Source: a virus. Taken from it: DNA of 21,861 nt. Under the pieces are notes generated by a model, which had not been told where the DNA came from, made no database searches, and was given only the letters and a program-made list of their open reading frames with translations. The stretch is from the IMG/VR virus record IMGVR_UViG_3300020448_000620, positions 1 through 21,861 of that record, one strand, 5' to 3'. Every line of letters starts with the position of its first letter. The first letter of the stretch is position 1. Shown here piece by piece: positions 14,661-21,477 of this stretch. A program made the position numbers and the translations under genes.

Positions 14661-15038
14661 CTACCATTTCTCCACTGTTATAAATTTACCTGTGTTATAG
14701 TCCCAACCATGAGTTTTATGTACTTTGGTCTCACCATTTTCATCTTTGTACACAACTTCTTGACTCATAGGTTGCGATACTGACATTGGGTCATGTTTCA
14801 CTATTATCTCTGTTGTGCCGTCTTCATTAAATTGTTTTTCTCTACCTAAATATTTAAATGCAGTAGACCCTTCTGAATATCCACCTTGACCAGATAGTTT
14901 CATTGCGGGTACATGGTCAAATTCATATTCGCATTCACAATCATTTTCAACACTATAAAGACCAATTGCTTTATTGGTGCCATAAACATATTCACCATTT
15001 GTCATTTTCATATAAATCATTTCATGTACTTGTGACAT
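14661..15038 (-). CDS. Hypothetical soluble protein
   Basis: Unrecognised 125-aa protein with a beta-rich look. The N-terminal Y-M-K-M-T-N-G-E-Y-V-Y-G resembles the first strands of a small Sm-like or beta-barrel fold (weak impression). A C-E-C pair lies at about 34-36, and the C-terminus has H-G-W-D-Y-N-T-G-K. No signal peptide or membrane helix. Its ATG directly follows the TAA of the 59-aa membrane protein upstream, and its own stop touches the next start, so it is part of a stop-to-start chain of small genes. Confidence 0.55.
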   Translation of the reverse strand: MSQVHEMIYMKMTNGEYVYGTNKAIGLYSVENDCECEYEFDHVPAMKLSGQGGYSEGSTAFKYLGREKQFNEDGTTEIIVKHDPMSVSQPMSQEVVYKDENGETKVHKTHGWDYNTGKFITVEKW

Positions 15039-15218
15039 TTAAAATTTCCCGTTTCCTTTATTGTTTCCTGAGTCGTATTCTCTAAGTGCTTTCCAATATT
15101 CTTTTAATTTTACACGAACTTTATACCAAAAGATATTCATACCTCTTGGGTTTGAGTTTTCGCCTATCATTGCGATTATGCATAAAAATAATAATGTGTA
15201 TAGTAAAAATTCGGCCAT
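15039..15218 (-). CDS. Small membrane protein (59 aa)
   Basis: Translation from the ATG at 15218 yields 59 residues: an N-terminal hydrophobic helix (about 3-19) followed by a basic, aromatic cytoplasmic part (V-K-L-K-E-Y-W-K near 36-43) and a Gly/Asn/Lys tail. A strong AGAGG lies 6 nt before the ATG. The gene sits 9 nt after the gp43 stop and its TAA directly abuts the next ATG. Function unknown. Confidence 0.65.
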   Translation of the reverse strand: MAEFLLYTLLFLCIIAMIGENSNPRGMNIFWYKVRVKLKEYWKALREYDSGNNKGNGKF

Positions 15219-15227
15219 CCTTAACCT

Positions 15228-17702
15228 CTAACTAAAAAAATCCTCTAATGATGCTTTAGGTTCTGCCGACCAATCAATCGCATCAAAGATTGGTTCAAGC
15301 GGTTCAAGAAAAGTTTTTTCAAACATTGTATCATAGTCAATGTATTTATGCAAATTAAACTCTTCGGGTAATCTTGTTTTAAAAGAAATAACATTTTCAT
15401 TTATTGGGTTTGGTGTTTTTAGATAACAAAATTTAATCTTTTCACCATTACCAATCATTTCATATCTTTTAGTCAATTGGTGTTTTTCTATGTAATGATT
15501 ATGTAGCAAACTGCCTCTAGAATGTATTGGTGTACCTTTGGTATAAATCTTTTTCTTGTCTTTATATTTTTTTACGTGACGAACACCACGAGGAAATGCA
15601 ATATCTTCTGGACGTATTTCACTAAACTCTTTACGAAAGTTTGCAACGAAACTTTGTGCTTCATCTTGAGTTTTACCAACTAAGATAGGAAACAACTCTT
15701 TCATTTTGTTACGAACTAATTCTGGTGTAGAAGATTTAATTGCTTCAATGCCCATAATTTTTAGTTTTGGTTTTGCATATTGAACACCTTCTGAGTTATG
15801 TACATTTAGAATATATCTTTTCTTTGCCTGCCAAATGCCCTTGTCTGCAATAACTTCTCTACCCATTTCCATACGATTACTCATTGCACCAGAATAATCT
15901 GCAAACTCTTGATATGAATCTGTTAAGACTTTTTCAAAATGAGTTTTAGATATCTCGTCCAGAAACTTAACAGGATTTTTAGGATTGAATTTCTGGACGA
16001 GTTCACCCATACGAATGTATAGTGAATCTGTGTCAATTGCTATGACATAATCTTCTTCATCTGTTTCTAATAATTTATTCATTTCTTTGTTGACAGTTCG
16101 TTCTGCCCAAAGAATTGCTAACTGACCCGACATCGTGATAGATTCTGCAACACGTTGGTCAAAGTATCTAAACCAACGATTACCTAATGCGCCATAAAGT
16201 GAGTTCATTAAAATCTTAATTGCCATTTGTTCATTATACAAATGTGATATTTTATTTGACAAAGATTTAGTTGGTGTAGATTCATACTCTTGTTGTAATT
16301 TCAACATTTCTTTTTTAATCTCTACACGTTCTTCATAATATTTCTGAATAACAAATGGGATTACACCTTGTCTATTCTTTTTAAATCTTGCACCATTTGG
16401 TGTAGTTGCATACGTTGTATCAATGTCTGTTTGTTTTCTTAGCATGTGTTCAATAGATGTATCAACTAGTCCATCAACTACAGTTTCGGGTGACATATTG
16501 TTTTGTACAATGATATTAGGATATAGTGAGTTCAAGTCAAACGATACTACCCAATCATGGGCACCAATCTGAGGTTCTTTAACATATGCACCAACAAAAT
16601 CTGATTTACTCTTTTCTATTTTAGGTGGACAAACAACTTTGTTTTGTTGAAGTATACGATAGATGATAGTGTCCCATATCATTGTTGTGCCTAGCACGTC
16701 TCTGTAGTTAACACCACCACGATATGCCATAGTCAATGCTAACGTAATAAGACCTAACTTCTCTTCAAATCTGTCAACTAATTCAACGTCTTTAATATTG
16801 TATTCAATAAACTTTTGATAATCATTTTTATATAATGAAAATAAACTGCCCTCTTCTTCATATGATAACTTACCTTCGCCAAGTTCTACGTGTGCAATAT
16901 GATTCAATGAATACATTTCTTGTTGTACATACGTAAACTTTTTGTATAATTCTAAATAGTCAAGTTGAGTTATGCCCATAATATCATAAGCATAATTTGT
17001 ATTACCAGTAATTTTATCTTTTCTATTATCTTCTTTGACATTACCCCAGGGCGATAATTTTTTGATTTCTTCTTCACCATAAACTTTTCTAATTCTGTTA
17101 ACGATGTATACCATATCAAACCCAATACTATTCCAACCAGTAACAATGTCTGGATAGTTATCTTTCCAATACTCTAGAAATTTGTGAAGCAGGGCCGCTT
17201 CGTTTTTACATTGTATATAAACTACATTGTCTGCTGGATTAAACTCACCAAAACCCCATGTGCGATAAACTTTTTCTTTACTATTCTTGATTGTGATTGC
17301 AGTTATCGGCCATTCTGCTAAATGTGGTTCAGGGAAACCTTGGTCTGATTGACACTCGATATCAATTGTTGTGACAGATATATCATCACGATTAAATTTA
17401 ATTTCTTCTGGATATTTTTGTGCAATAAATTGTGAGACAAAATTATTCATGCCATAAACTGTAAAGTCATCTACGTTTTCGTATCTCTTTACAAAGTCTG
17501 TTGCATCTTTCATAGAATCAAACTCTATTGGTTCTACTAGAAGATTATCTAAAGTTGCATAACTACCTTCAGATGTACTCTTAGATGTTTTTATGTATAA
17601 TTTTGGTTTGAATGGAATTCTTTGCTTGACTCTTTGTCCACCTTTGTAACCTATGTAGAGCAAACTGTTGCCATAACGGGTTACGTTAGTATAAAAATTC
17701 AT
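15228..17702 (-). CDS. 43: T4 gp43-like family B DNA polymerase
   Basis: Replicative DNA polymerase with 3'-5' proofreading. The 824-aa single frame is intact (T4 gp43 is 898; marine relatives are shorter). Exo I T-I-D-I-E (D114, E116), Exo II N-S-I-G-F-D (D196) and Exo III Y-N-I-K-D (D305) are present. Polymerase motif [10 protein letters not shown] (D389), motif [10 protein letters not shown] (496-504) and motif C D-T-D-S (D557, D559) are all canonical. AGGA 7 nt before the ATG supports the start. A consensus promoter just upstream gives it its own transcript, downstream of the hsp20 terminator. Confidence 0.97.
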   Translation of the reverse strand: MNFYTNVTRYGNSLLYIGYKGGQRVKQRIPFKPKLYIKTSKSTSEGSYATLDNLLVEPIEFDSMKDATDFVKRYENVDDFTVYGMNNFVSQFIAQKYPEEIKFNRDDISVTTIDIECQSDQGFPEPHLAEWPITAITIKNSKEKVYRTWGFGEFNPADNVVYIQCKNEAALLHKFLEYWKDNYPDIVTGWNSIGFDMVYIVNRIRKVYGEEEIKKLSPWGNVKEDNRKDKITGNTNYAYDIMGITQLDYLELYKKFTYVQQEMYSLNHIAHVELGEGKLSYEEEGSLFSLYKNDYQKFIEYNIKDVELVDRFEEKLGLITLALTMAYRGGVNYRDVLGTTMIWDTIIYRILQQNKVVCPPKIEKSKSDFVGAYVKEPQIGAHDWVVSFDLNSLYPNIIVQNNMSPETVVDGLVDTSIEHMLRKQTDIDTTYATTPNGARFKKNRQGVIPFVIQKYYEERVEIKKEMLKLQQEYESTPTKSLSNKISHLYNEQMAIKILMNSLYGALGNRWFRYFDQRVAESITMSGQLAILWAERTVNKEMNKLLETDEEDYVIAIDTDSLYIRMGELVQKFNPKNPVKFLDEISKTHFEKVLTDSYQEFADYSGAMSNRMEMGREVIADKGIWQAKKRYILNVHNSEGVQYAKPKLKIMGIEAIKSSTPELVRNKMKELFPILVGKTQDEAQSFVANFRKEFSEIRPEDIAFPRGVRHVKKYKDKKKIYTKGTPIHSRGSLLHNHYIEKHQLTKRYEMIGNGEKIKFCYLKTPNPINENVISFKTRLPEEFNLHKYIDYDTMFEKTFLEPLEPIFDAIDWSAEPKASLEDFFS

Positions 17703-17726
17703 AATATAATCCTGTAGTTATTGTGT

Positions 17727-17755
17727 ATTATACTAGGTTAAACAAAAAATGTCAA
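17727..17755 (-). promoter_or_regulatory. Perfect consensus sigma70 promoter for gene 43
   Basis: Minus-strand TTGACA (17755-17750), 17-nt spacer, TATAAT (17732-17727). Predicted start of transcription is near 17720, giving a leader of about 18 nt with AGGA before the gp43 ATG. The -35 box is the 3' arm of the hsp20 terminator hairpin, so the two elements overlap. Confidence 0.88.
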
Positions 17756-17777
17756 GGGATATTTCTACCCCTTGACA
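17744..17777 (-). terminator. Rho-independent terminator after hsp20
   Basis: Inverted repeat TGTCAAGGG / CCCTTGACA (17750-17758 and 17769-17777), a 9-bp perfect stem with a 10-nt loop. On the minus strand it is followed directly by six T (17749-17744). It begins 10 nt after the hsp20 stop. On the plus strand no T-run follows, so it works in one direction. Confidence 0.9.
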
Positions 17778-17786
17778 CAAATACTA

Positions 17787-18197
17787 TTATTTAATTTTAA
17801 TAGTTTTAGGTTTTTTCTCTTCGGGTATATTTTTTATCAATTCAATTGATAATATACCATCATCAAGTTCAGCAGATTTTACTTCGACAAACTCTGCAAG
17901 TGCAAAAGTTTTTACAAAGTCTTTTGTTGAAATACCTTTGTGTATTATTTCAGCAAATTTATCTTCTGACTTAGCGATAACAGATATCTTAAGTGAAGAA
18001 TCTTCTACTTCGATGTTGATATCCTTCTTTTGAAAACCTGCGACTGCAAGTTCAACAAAATAACTTTCGCCTTTCTTGACGATGTTATATGGAGGATAGT
18101 TTGATTGAGGAACCGATACTCTTTGTAAAGTATCAAAGATAGAATCGAATCCCACCGAGAATGGTCTGAATTGACCAAATGCTTCTATTTGTGTCAT
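17787..18197 (-). CDS. hsp20: Small heat-shock protein (Hsp20/alpha-crystallin)
   Basis: ATP-independent holdase chaperone of the IbpA type, 136 aa, a common accessory gene of marine T4-like phages. N-terminal R-P-F-S-V-G-F-D-S-I-F-D (11-22), an alpha-crystallin domain at about 34-121 with V-E-L-A-V-A-G-F (48-55) and the signature A-E-L-D-D-G-I-L-S-I-E-L (109-120), and a C-terminal I-K-I anchor used for oligomer assembly. AGGAG lies about 6 nt before the ATG. It is a single-gene transcript bounded by a strong terminator. It probably protects phage or host proteins during infection. Confidence 0.93.
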   Translation of the reverse strand: MTQIEAFGQFRPFSVGFDSIFDTLQRVSVPQSNYPPYNIVKKGESYFVELAVAGFQKKDINIEVEDSSLKISVIAKSEDKFAEIIHKGISTKDFVKTFALAEFVEVKSAELDDGILSIELIKNIPEEKKPKTIKIK

Positions 18198-18306
18198 ATT
18201 AACTCCTAATATTAAGCAAGTTTATGTGTATGCCGAACCATTCGCACATACTACTATTATATATATGTGTATGAATTTCTAAATTTCAACCCCTAAAGTA
18301 AAAAAA
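18198..18306. promoter_or_regulatory. Divergent intergenic region between hsp20 and the plus-strand gene
   Basis: This 109-nt AT-rich spacer must carry promoters for hsp20 (minus) and probably the 72-aa gene (plus). A TATAAT lies on the minus strand in the A/T run near 18253-18258, without a matching TTGACA; TTGAAA occurs 22 nt further upstream. The decamer TATGTGTATG is present twice (near 18223 and 18263), and an imperfect hairpin (GTATG/CATAC with CGAA/TTCG) lies near 18228-18251. No consensus promoter as good as the other four was found. Confidence 0.35.
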
Positions 18307-18525
18307 ATGCCAGCAAAGTTTAAACCTACAGAAAAAATTGTTGATAGAGCAACTAAAAAAGTGACTGTAAAACATTATTATCTTAAACAAGTGCCTCAAA
18401 ATGAATTGTTTTCAGCACTTAACAATGATTCTACACCAAATAAAAAGAAACAAAAGATTCGTAATGAATTGGTTCGTAGAGGTGTAAAAATAGTTTATGC
18501 TTCAAAAGAAGCAGGTATCTGTTAA
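18307..18525 (+). CDS. Small basic hypothetical protein on the opposite strand
   Basis: The 72-aa very basic protein has N-terminal M-P-A-K-F-K-P-T-E-K and K-H-Y-Y-L-K segments and a helical R-N-E-L-V-R-R-G-V-K end. Similar short Lys/Arg-rich proteins beginning with a K-F-K-P/E type motif occur in marine T4-like phages (from memory), but function is unknown. It is the only plus-strand gene inside the replication block, and its stop overlaps the stop of the convergent cupin-like gene by 4 nt. The ribosome-binding site is poor (A-rich, no clear GGAG). Confidence 0.6.
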   Translation: MPAKFKPTEKIVDRATKKVTVKHYYLKQVPQNELFSALNNDSTPNKKKQKIRNELVRRGVKIVYASKEAGIC

Positions 18526-19007
18526 CCTTCAATCCCAAAAGAATAAGTTACACGAGATTGTAATGGAGTTATTTCGTGGTCAGTACCTCGGGGTATATAA
18601 ACGACATCGCCTACATTCATAACTTTATTTATTTCTCCTACTGTTAACTTAATACGACCTTTTACTTGTAATAATAAAACGTCCATTTTATCTCTGTGTA
18701 ATGGAAAACTTTTATGTTTACCAAAACCTATAAATGCAATATTTGTAATTATTTTATCTGGACAAATATCTTCTAATAAAGAGATAATTTGTTTTACAAT
18801 AGGTTTAACTGATTCTCTTAGATGTAATTTTTGTAACTCAGTCCTATTTTTATGAGATTCTACTTTGATATATTCTTTAGGGTGACTATCAATCATATTA
18901 ACGATTGTAGTCCAGTTTTGATGGATTAATTTGGGTTCAATACTTGTTTCGAAAACACGATTATTTTGTATTGCCGATGTTATATTTTGGACAAAGTTCC
19001 CATTCAT
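18522..19007 (-). CDS. Cupin/JmjC-like Fe(II)-dependent oxygenase-fold protein
   Basis: The 161-aa protein has a C-terminal jelly roll that reads F-P-L-H-R-D-K-M-D (H104, D106), L-K-L-T-V-G-type strands, G-D-V-V-Y-I-P-R-G-T-D-H-E-I (133-146, H144) and a final V-T-Y-S-F-G. The H-x-D...H set fits the metal triad of cupin or JmjC-type hydroxylases. The N-terminal half is unrecognised and helical. Substrate unknown. Its start overlaps the end of regA by 47 nt, an unusually long overlap, and its stop overlaps the convergent gene. It may instead be a non-catalytic cupin. Confidence 0.6.
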   Translation of the reverse strand: MNGNFVQNITSAIQNNRVFETSIEPKLIHQNWTTIVNMIDSHPKEYIKVESHKNRTELQKLHLRESVKPIVKQIISLLEDICPDKIITNIAFIGFGKHKSFPLHRDKMDVLLLQVKGRIKLTVGEINKVMNVGDVVYIPRGTDHEITPLQSRVTYSFGIEG

Positions 19008-19374
19008 TCTTTTCTTTAAAAGGTATTATTTTAATTTGTTTTAGAGAACTACATTCTTTTACTTTTTCTGTATTTTGTATTTCAACTAGTCCCCAATCAC
19101 TTAACAATGTTGCTATAGTATTTCTACGTTCTAAATCCGATTGCTCTAAATTAGATTTCTTTCCGTCTAGCATAAACAATTCTTTAAAGTGTACTATGAA
19201 GTATCTACCTTGTTTGTGTAATATATGACACGATTGAAATAATTTATTTTCTTTTCTTGATGCAACACCGATACGTGTTAATGTTTCTCTGACTTTTAAA
19301 AAGTCATCTGGTTCTGCAATTGTTACTTCTAACATATCTGCAGGTGACCATGTTATTATATTATTTTCTTCCAC
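18961..19374 (-). CDS. regA: RegA translational repressor
   Basis: RNA-binding protein that represses translation of early phage mRNAs, including replication genes, in T4. The core closely follows T4 RegA: P-D-D-F-L-K-V-R-E-T-L-T-R-I-G (21-35), S-C-H-I-L (48-52), Y-F-I-V-H-F-K-E (58-65), L-L-S-D-W-G-L-V-E-I and the end W-E-L-C-P-K-Y-N-I-G-N. The start is ambiguous. GTG at 19374 (GGTGAG 5 nt upstream) adds 13 residues; ATG at 19335 would match the T4 N-terminus and length (124 versus 122 aa) but has no visible ribosome-binding site. Overlaps gp62 by 14 nt with the long start, and the cupin-like gene at its end. Confidence 0.93.
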   Translation of the reverse strand: MEENNIITWSPADMLEVTIAEPDDFLKVRETLTRIGVASRKENKLFQSCHILHKQGRYFIVHFKELFMLDGKKSNLEQSDLERRNTIATLLSDWGLVEIQNTEKVKECSSLKQIKIIPFKEKNEWELCPKYNIGNTK

Positions 19375-19738
19375 CTTTACTCACCTTCTTTCTTAATACA
19401 TCTAATTGTTGAGGTGTAAGTAGTTGAATAACTTGTCTTGCTTTTTCATTGCTATATCCATAGTATTCTTTAACCACTTCAACATTATTTTCGATTTCTG
19501 GTTTAATCCATTTACTAAATCGTTTTCTCTTTCTAATAGTATTTATAAGAAATGCGAATTGTAGACGTGATTCTAGGTGGCCATATCTATTCATTTCATT
19601 AGCAAGTGCGACTGTATCAGGAAAATAAGACAATGACCTATTAATTATGAAAGGTACATATGCTTTTTCTGTTTCTTCATCTACCATGATATTTCTTTTA
19701 CCATAGTTGATTTCGTTTAAATATTTAAATGGATTCAT
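19361..19738 (-). CDS. 62: T4 gp62-like clamp loader small subunit
   Basis: Partner of gp44 in the clamp loader that opens gp45. The 125-aa protein has the marine-phage gp62 pattern N-P-F-K-Y-L near the start, I-N-R-S-L-S-Y-F-P-D-T (32-42), K-R-K-R-F-S-K-W (70-77) and V-K-E-Y-Y-G-Y-S-N-E-K-A (89-100). It is clearly shorter than T4 gp62 (187 aa), as in cyanophage relatives. Placed between the gp44-side oxygenase gene and regA, matching the T4 order 44-62-regA with one insertion. Confidence 0.88.
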   Translation of the reverse strand: MNPFKYLNEINYGKRNIMVDEETEKAYVPFIINRSLSYFPDTVALANEMNRYGHLESRLQFAFLINTIRKRKRFSKWIKPEIENNVEVVKEYYGYSNEKARQVIQLLTPQQLDVLRKKVSKGGRK

Positions 19739-19744
19739 TATTTT

Positions 19745-20218
19745 TTAAAAGTCCATCGCTATACATATTCTACCATCTAGTGAAGGTTCAACACCATGTA
19801 TTAAATTAGCATTAAACATTACAAATAAATTTTCTTTAGGTTCTATTGTAATACCTTCATCTGGAAAAATTAAATTACCTGATTCATCACCAACTTGTAA
19901 ATAGTATATTGCACTCATTTTAACATCATCTTTTTCATGATGATGAAACATACAACCTTCACCGTTTGTGTATTCAATACTCCACATTTCTGAAATTTTC
20001 ATCTTAGCATGTTTTTCAATTTCTTTTGTCATTATAGTCCAAGAAAGCGGTATTTCTTTATTAGATTTATTCCACTCATACGTTGGTTGCCATATTTTAC
20101 CACCAAGTAATCTACTAATATTTGCGCCTGTTCTTGACTGGTCACGATGGGCATTTTCTTGAATTTGTTCTATAATCAAGTCTTTGTTTCTTATTTCAAG
20201 TTTACTTAAACTCAACAT
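19745..20218 (-). CDS. 2OG-Fe(II) oxygenase-like protein inserted between genes 44 and 62
   Basis: The 157-aa protein has a double-stranded beta-helix pattern: F-H-H-H-E (H92-H94), S-A-I-Y-Y-L-Q-V-G (102-110), S-G-N-L-I-F-P-D, then L-F-V-M-F-N-A-N-L-I-H-G-V (131-143, H141) and G-R-I-C-I-A-M-D-F (R150 as the probable 2-oxoglutarate contact). This fits the small phage 2OG oxygenases common in marine T4-likes. Substrate unknown. Its start overlaps the gp44 end by 17 nt and gp62 follows 6 nt after its stop, so it is embedded in the clamp-loader operon, which T4 lacks. Confidence 0.8.
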   Translation of the reverse strand: MLSLSKLEIRNKDLIIEQIQENAHRDQSRTGANISRLLGGKIWQPTYEWNKSNKEIPLSWTIMTKEIEKHAKMKISEMWSIEYTNGEGCMFHHHEKDDVKMSAIYYLQVGDESGNLIFPDEGITIEPKENLFVMFNANLIHGVEPSLDGRICIAMDF

Positions 20219-21137
20219 TTGCCATAATCTCTGTTAAACATGCTACCATATTTAGTTCATGGTCAGCAACAAATGAATTCTTATATTGATAGTCAGCAAG
20301 TATAATTACAAGTTGTGGTATGCTTTCTGGTTTGACATTCTCGTGCATAGTATCATAGACACCACGAATAATTGCCACTGGGTCAATATCAATATTGTTC
20401 ACAACCCATGTTCGCATACGTTTAAAATCTTTTGCTTTCAGGGCAGGATATAAATCATTGAAACTGTCATCTTGTCTTATTAAAACTTCTGCATCAATTG
20501 TACCACCGATAGAATTACGTTGACACTCATTTAAAACTCTACGCCAATCTGGTGCATGTTTACTGATAAGTTCTGCAATTACATCTTTATTATATTTTAT
20601 ATTTTCTTGAGTAAGAATATCTTCAAGACGTTTCATAAACTGCATACACAACTGTGCCATAGTTTTCTTATCAGTATTAAATTCATAAACACCACATCTT
20701 GAATGCAGTGGTTCAATCACACGATTCTTAAAATTACATGTGAGAATAAATCTACAGTTCTGAGAAAACTCTTCGATAAAACCACGAAGTGCTGGTTGTG
20801 TTGATTGTGGATTCAAATAATCTGCTTCATCTAGTATGACTACTTTGTAACCACCTTGTAATGAGATAGAAGATGCAAACTGTTTTATCTTACCACGAAG
20901 TGTATCTATATTACCTTCTTCTGACCCATTGATAACAATATAATCAAGTTGAAGTTGTTCGCATATTGCTTTTGCTACAGTTGTCTTACCAAGACCTGCA
21001 GTACCAGTGAATAACATATTTGGTATTTCACCAGATTCGACAATCTTAGTAAATGTGTCTTTTAGTTGTTTTTGAAGTATTGTCTGCTCGACAGTTTTTG
21101 GTCGATACTTCTCGACCCATAGGAAATCATCATTCAT
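20202..21137 (-). CDS. 44: T4 gp44-like clamp loader large subunit (AAA+ ATPase)
   Basis: ATPase that, with gp62, loads the gp45 clamp. The 311-aa protein (T4 gp44 is 319) starts W-V-E-K-Y-R-P-K. Walker A G-T-A-G-L-G-K-T-T is at 45-53, Walker B V-V-I-L-D-E-A-D at 99-106, sensor 1 L-T-C-N at 132-135, and the clamp-loader S-R-C arginine-finger motif at 146-148. The gene has a private promoter (21237-21265) and an unusual leader of about 90 nt containing a 12-bp inverted repeat. No clear ribosome-binding site precedes the ATG, so translation may depend on that structure or on RegA. Confidence 0.96.
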   Translation of the reverse strand: MNDDFLWVEKYRPKTVEQTILQKQLKDTFTKIVESGEIPNMLFTGTAGLGKTTVAKAICEQLQLDYIVINGSEEGNIDTLRGKIKQFASSISLQGGYKVVILDEADYLNPQSTQPALRGFIEEFSQNCRFILTCNFKNRVIEPLHSRCGVYEFNTDKKTMAQLCMQFMKRLEDILTQENIKYNKDVIAELISKHAPDWRRVLNECQRNSIGGTIDAEVLIRQDDSFNDLYPALKAKDFKRMRTWVVNNIDIDPVAIIRGVYDTMHENVKPESIPQLVIILADYQYKNSFVADHELNMVACLTEIMANVEFK

Positions 21138-21155
21138 AATATAAAGTTCAAAGGT

Positions 21156-21220
21156 GAGAGTTGTAAGAAAGCGTTGTGTATAATATTACTGTGACACCTA
21201 GCAATGTGCTTACAACTCTC
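21156..21220 (-). promoter_or_regulatory. 12-bp inverted repeat in the gene 44 leader
   Basis: Arms GAGAGTTGTAAG (21156-21167) and CTTACAACTCTC (21209-21220) are perfectly complementary, with a 41-nt interval. The element lies between the predicted start of transcription (near 21230) and the gp44 ATG (21137), so the mRNA leader would fold into a stem with a large loop. No T-run follows, so it is not a terminator. It could be a translational operator or a stabilising 5' structure. Confidence 0.7.
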
Positions 21221-21236
21221 GAAATTAAAAAAGAGT

Positions 21237-21265
21237 ATTATAACAGGTCTAACTAGACTTGTCAA
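21237..21265 (-). promoter_or_regulatory. Perfect consensus sigma70 promoter for gene 44
   Basis: Minus-strand TTGACA (21265-21260), 17-nt spacer, TATAAT (21242-21237). The -35 and part of the spacer lie inside the last codons of the upstream 75-aa gene. Expected to drive gp44, the oxygenase-like gene, gp62, regA and the cupin-like gene. Confidence 0.88.
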
Positions 21266-21476
21266 GACCTTGCTTAGATTGAAATTGTTCGCACAATTGT
21301 ATAATCTGAGTTGCTTGGTCTCTAAGTTGACCTATAGTTGTCAACTCTTCTCCTTTGAAACCACCTCTTTGTACTACTGTATCAATAACTGCTACTGTTG
21401 AACGTGCAACTCTATTTGATACTTCGTATATTTGCGAGTGGTCGTCTTCTTTCTTTTCAGGTACTGGTTTTGCCAT
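21249..21476 (-). CDS. Small hypothetical protein between genes 45 and 44
   Basis: The 75-aa protein has a charged N-terminus (K-P-V-P-E-K-K-E-D-D) and a mostly helical body with R-V-A-R-S-T-V-A-V-I-D-T-V and R-G-G-F-K-G-E-E-L (36-44 approximately). Such a gene recurs beside gp45 in marine T4-like phages (from memory); function unknown. A longer frame reaches 21512, but the ATG at 21476 is preferred: GGAG lies 6 nt before it and it begins 1 nt after the gp45 stop. Its 3' end contains the gp44 promoter. Confidence 0.7.
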   Translation of the reverse strand: MAKPVPEKKEDDHSQIYEVSNRVARSTVAVIDTVVQRGGFKGEELTTIGQLRDQATQIIQLCEQFQSKQGLDKSS

Positions 21477-21477
21477 T

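Noticed and set aside
18198-18306. RpoH-type heat-shock promoter for hsp20
   Set aside because: Only a partial match (GTTG, about 17 nt, then CATAT) was found; too weak in an A/T run to call.
19540-19547. T4 late promoter motif TATAAATA on the minus strand (also at 7057-7064 and 12554-12561)
   Set aside because: All three lie inside coding genes, away from start codons, in very AT-rich DNA; chance matches are expected. None was found ahead of the plus-strand curli-like genes.
21251-21262. Palindromic GTCTA/TAGAC near the end of the 75-aa gene as a terminator
   Set aside because: Only 5 bp with a 2-nt loop and no directly adjacent T-run; it overlaps the promoter spacer.
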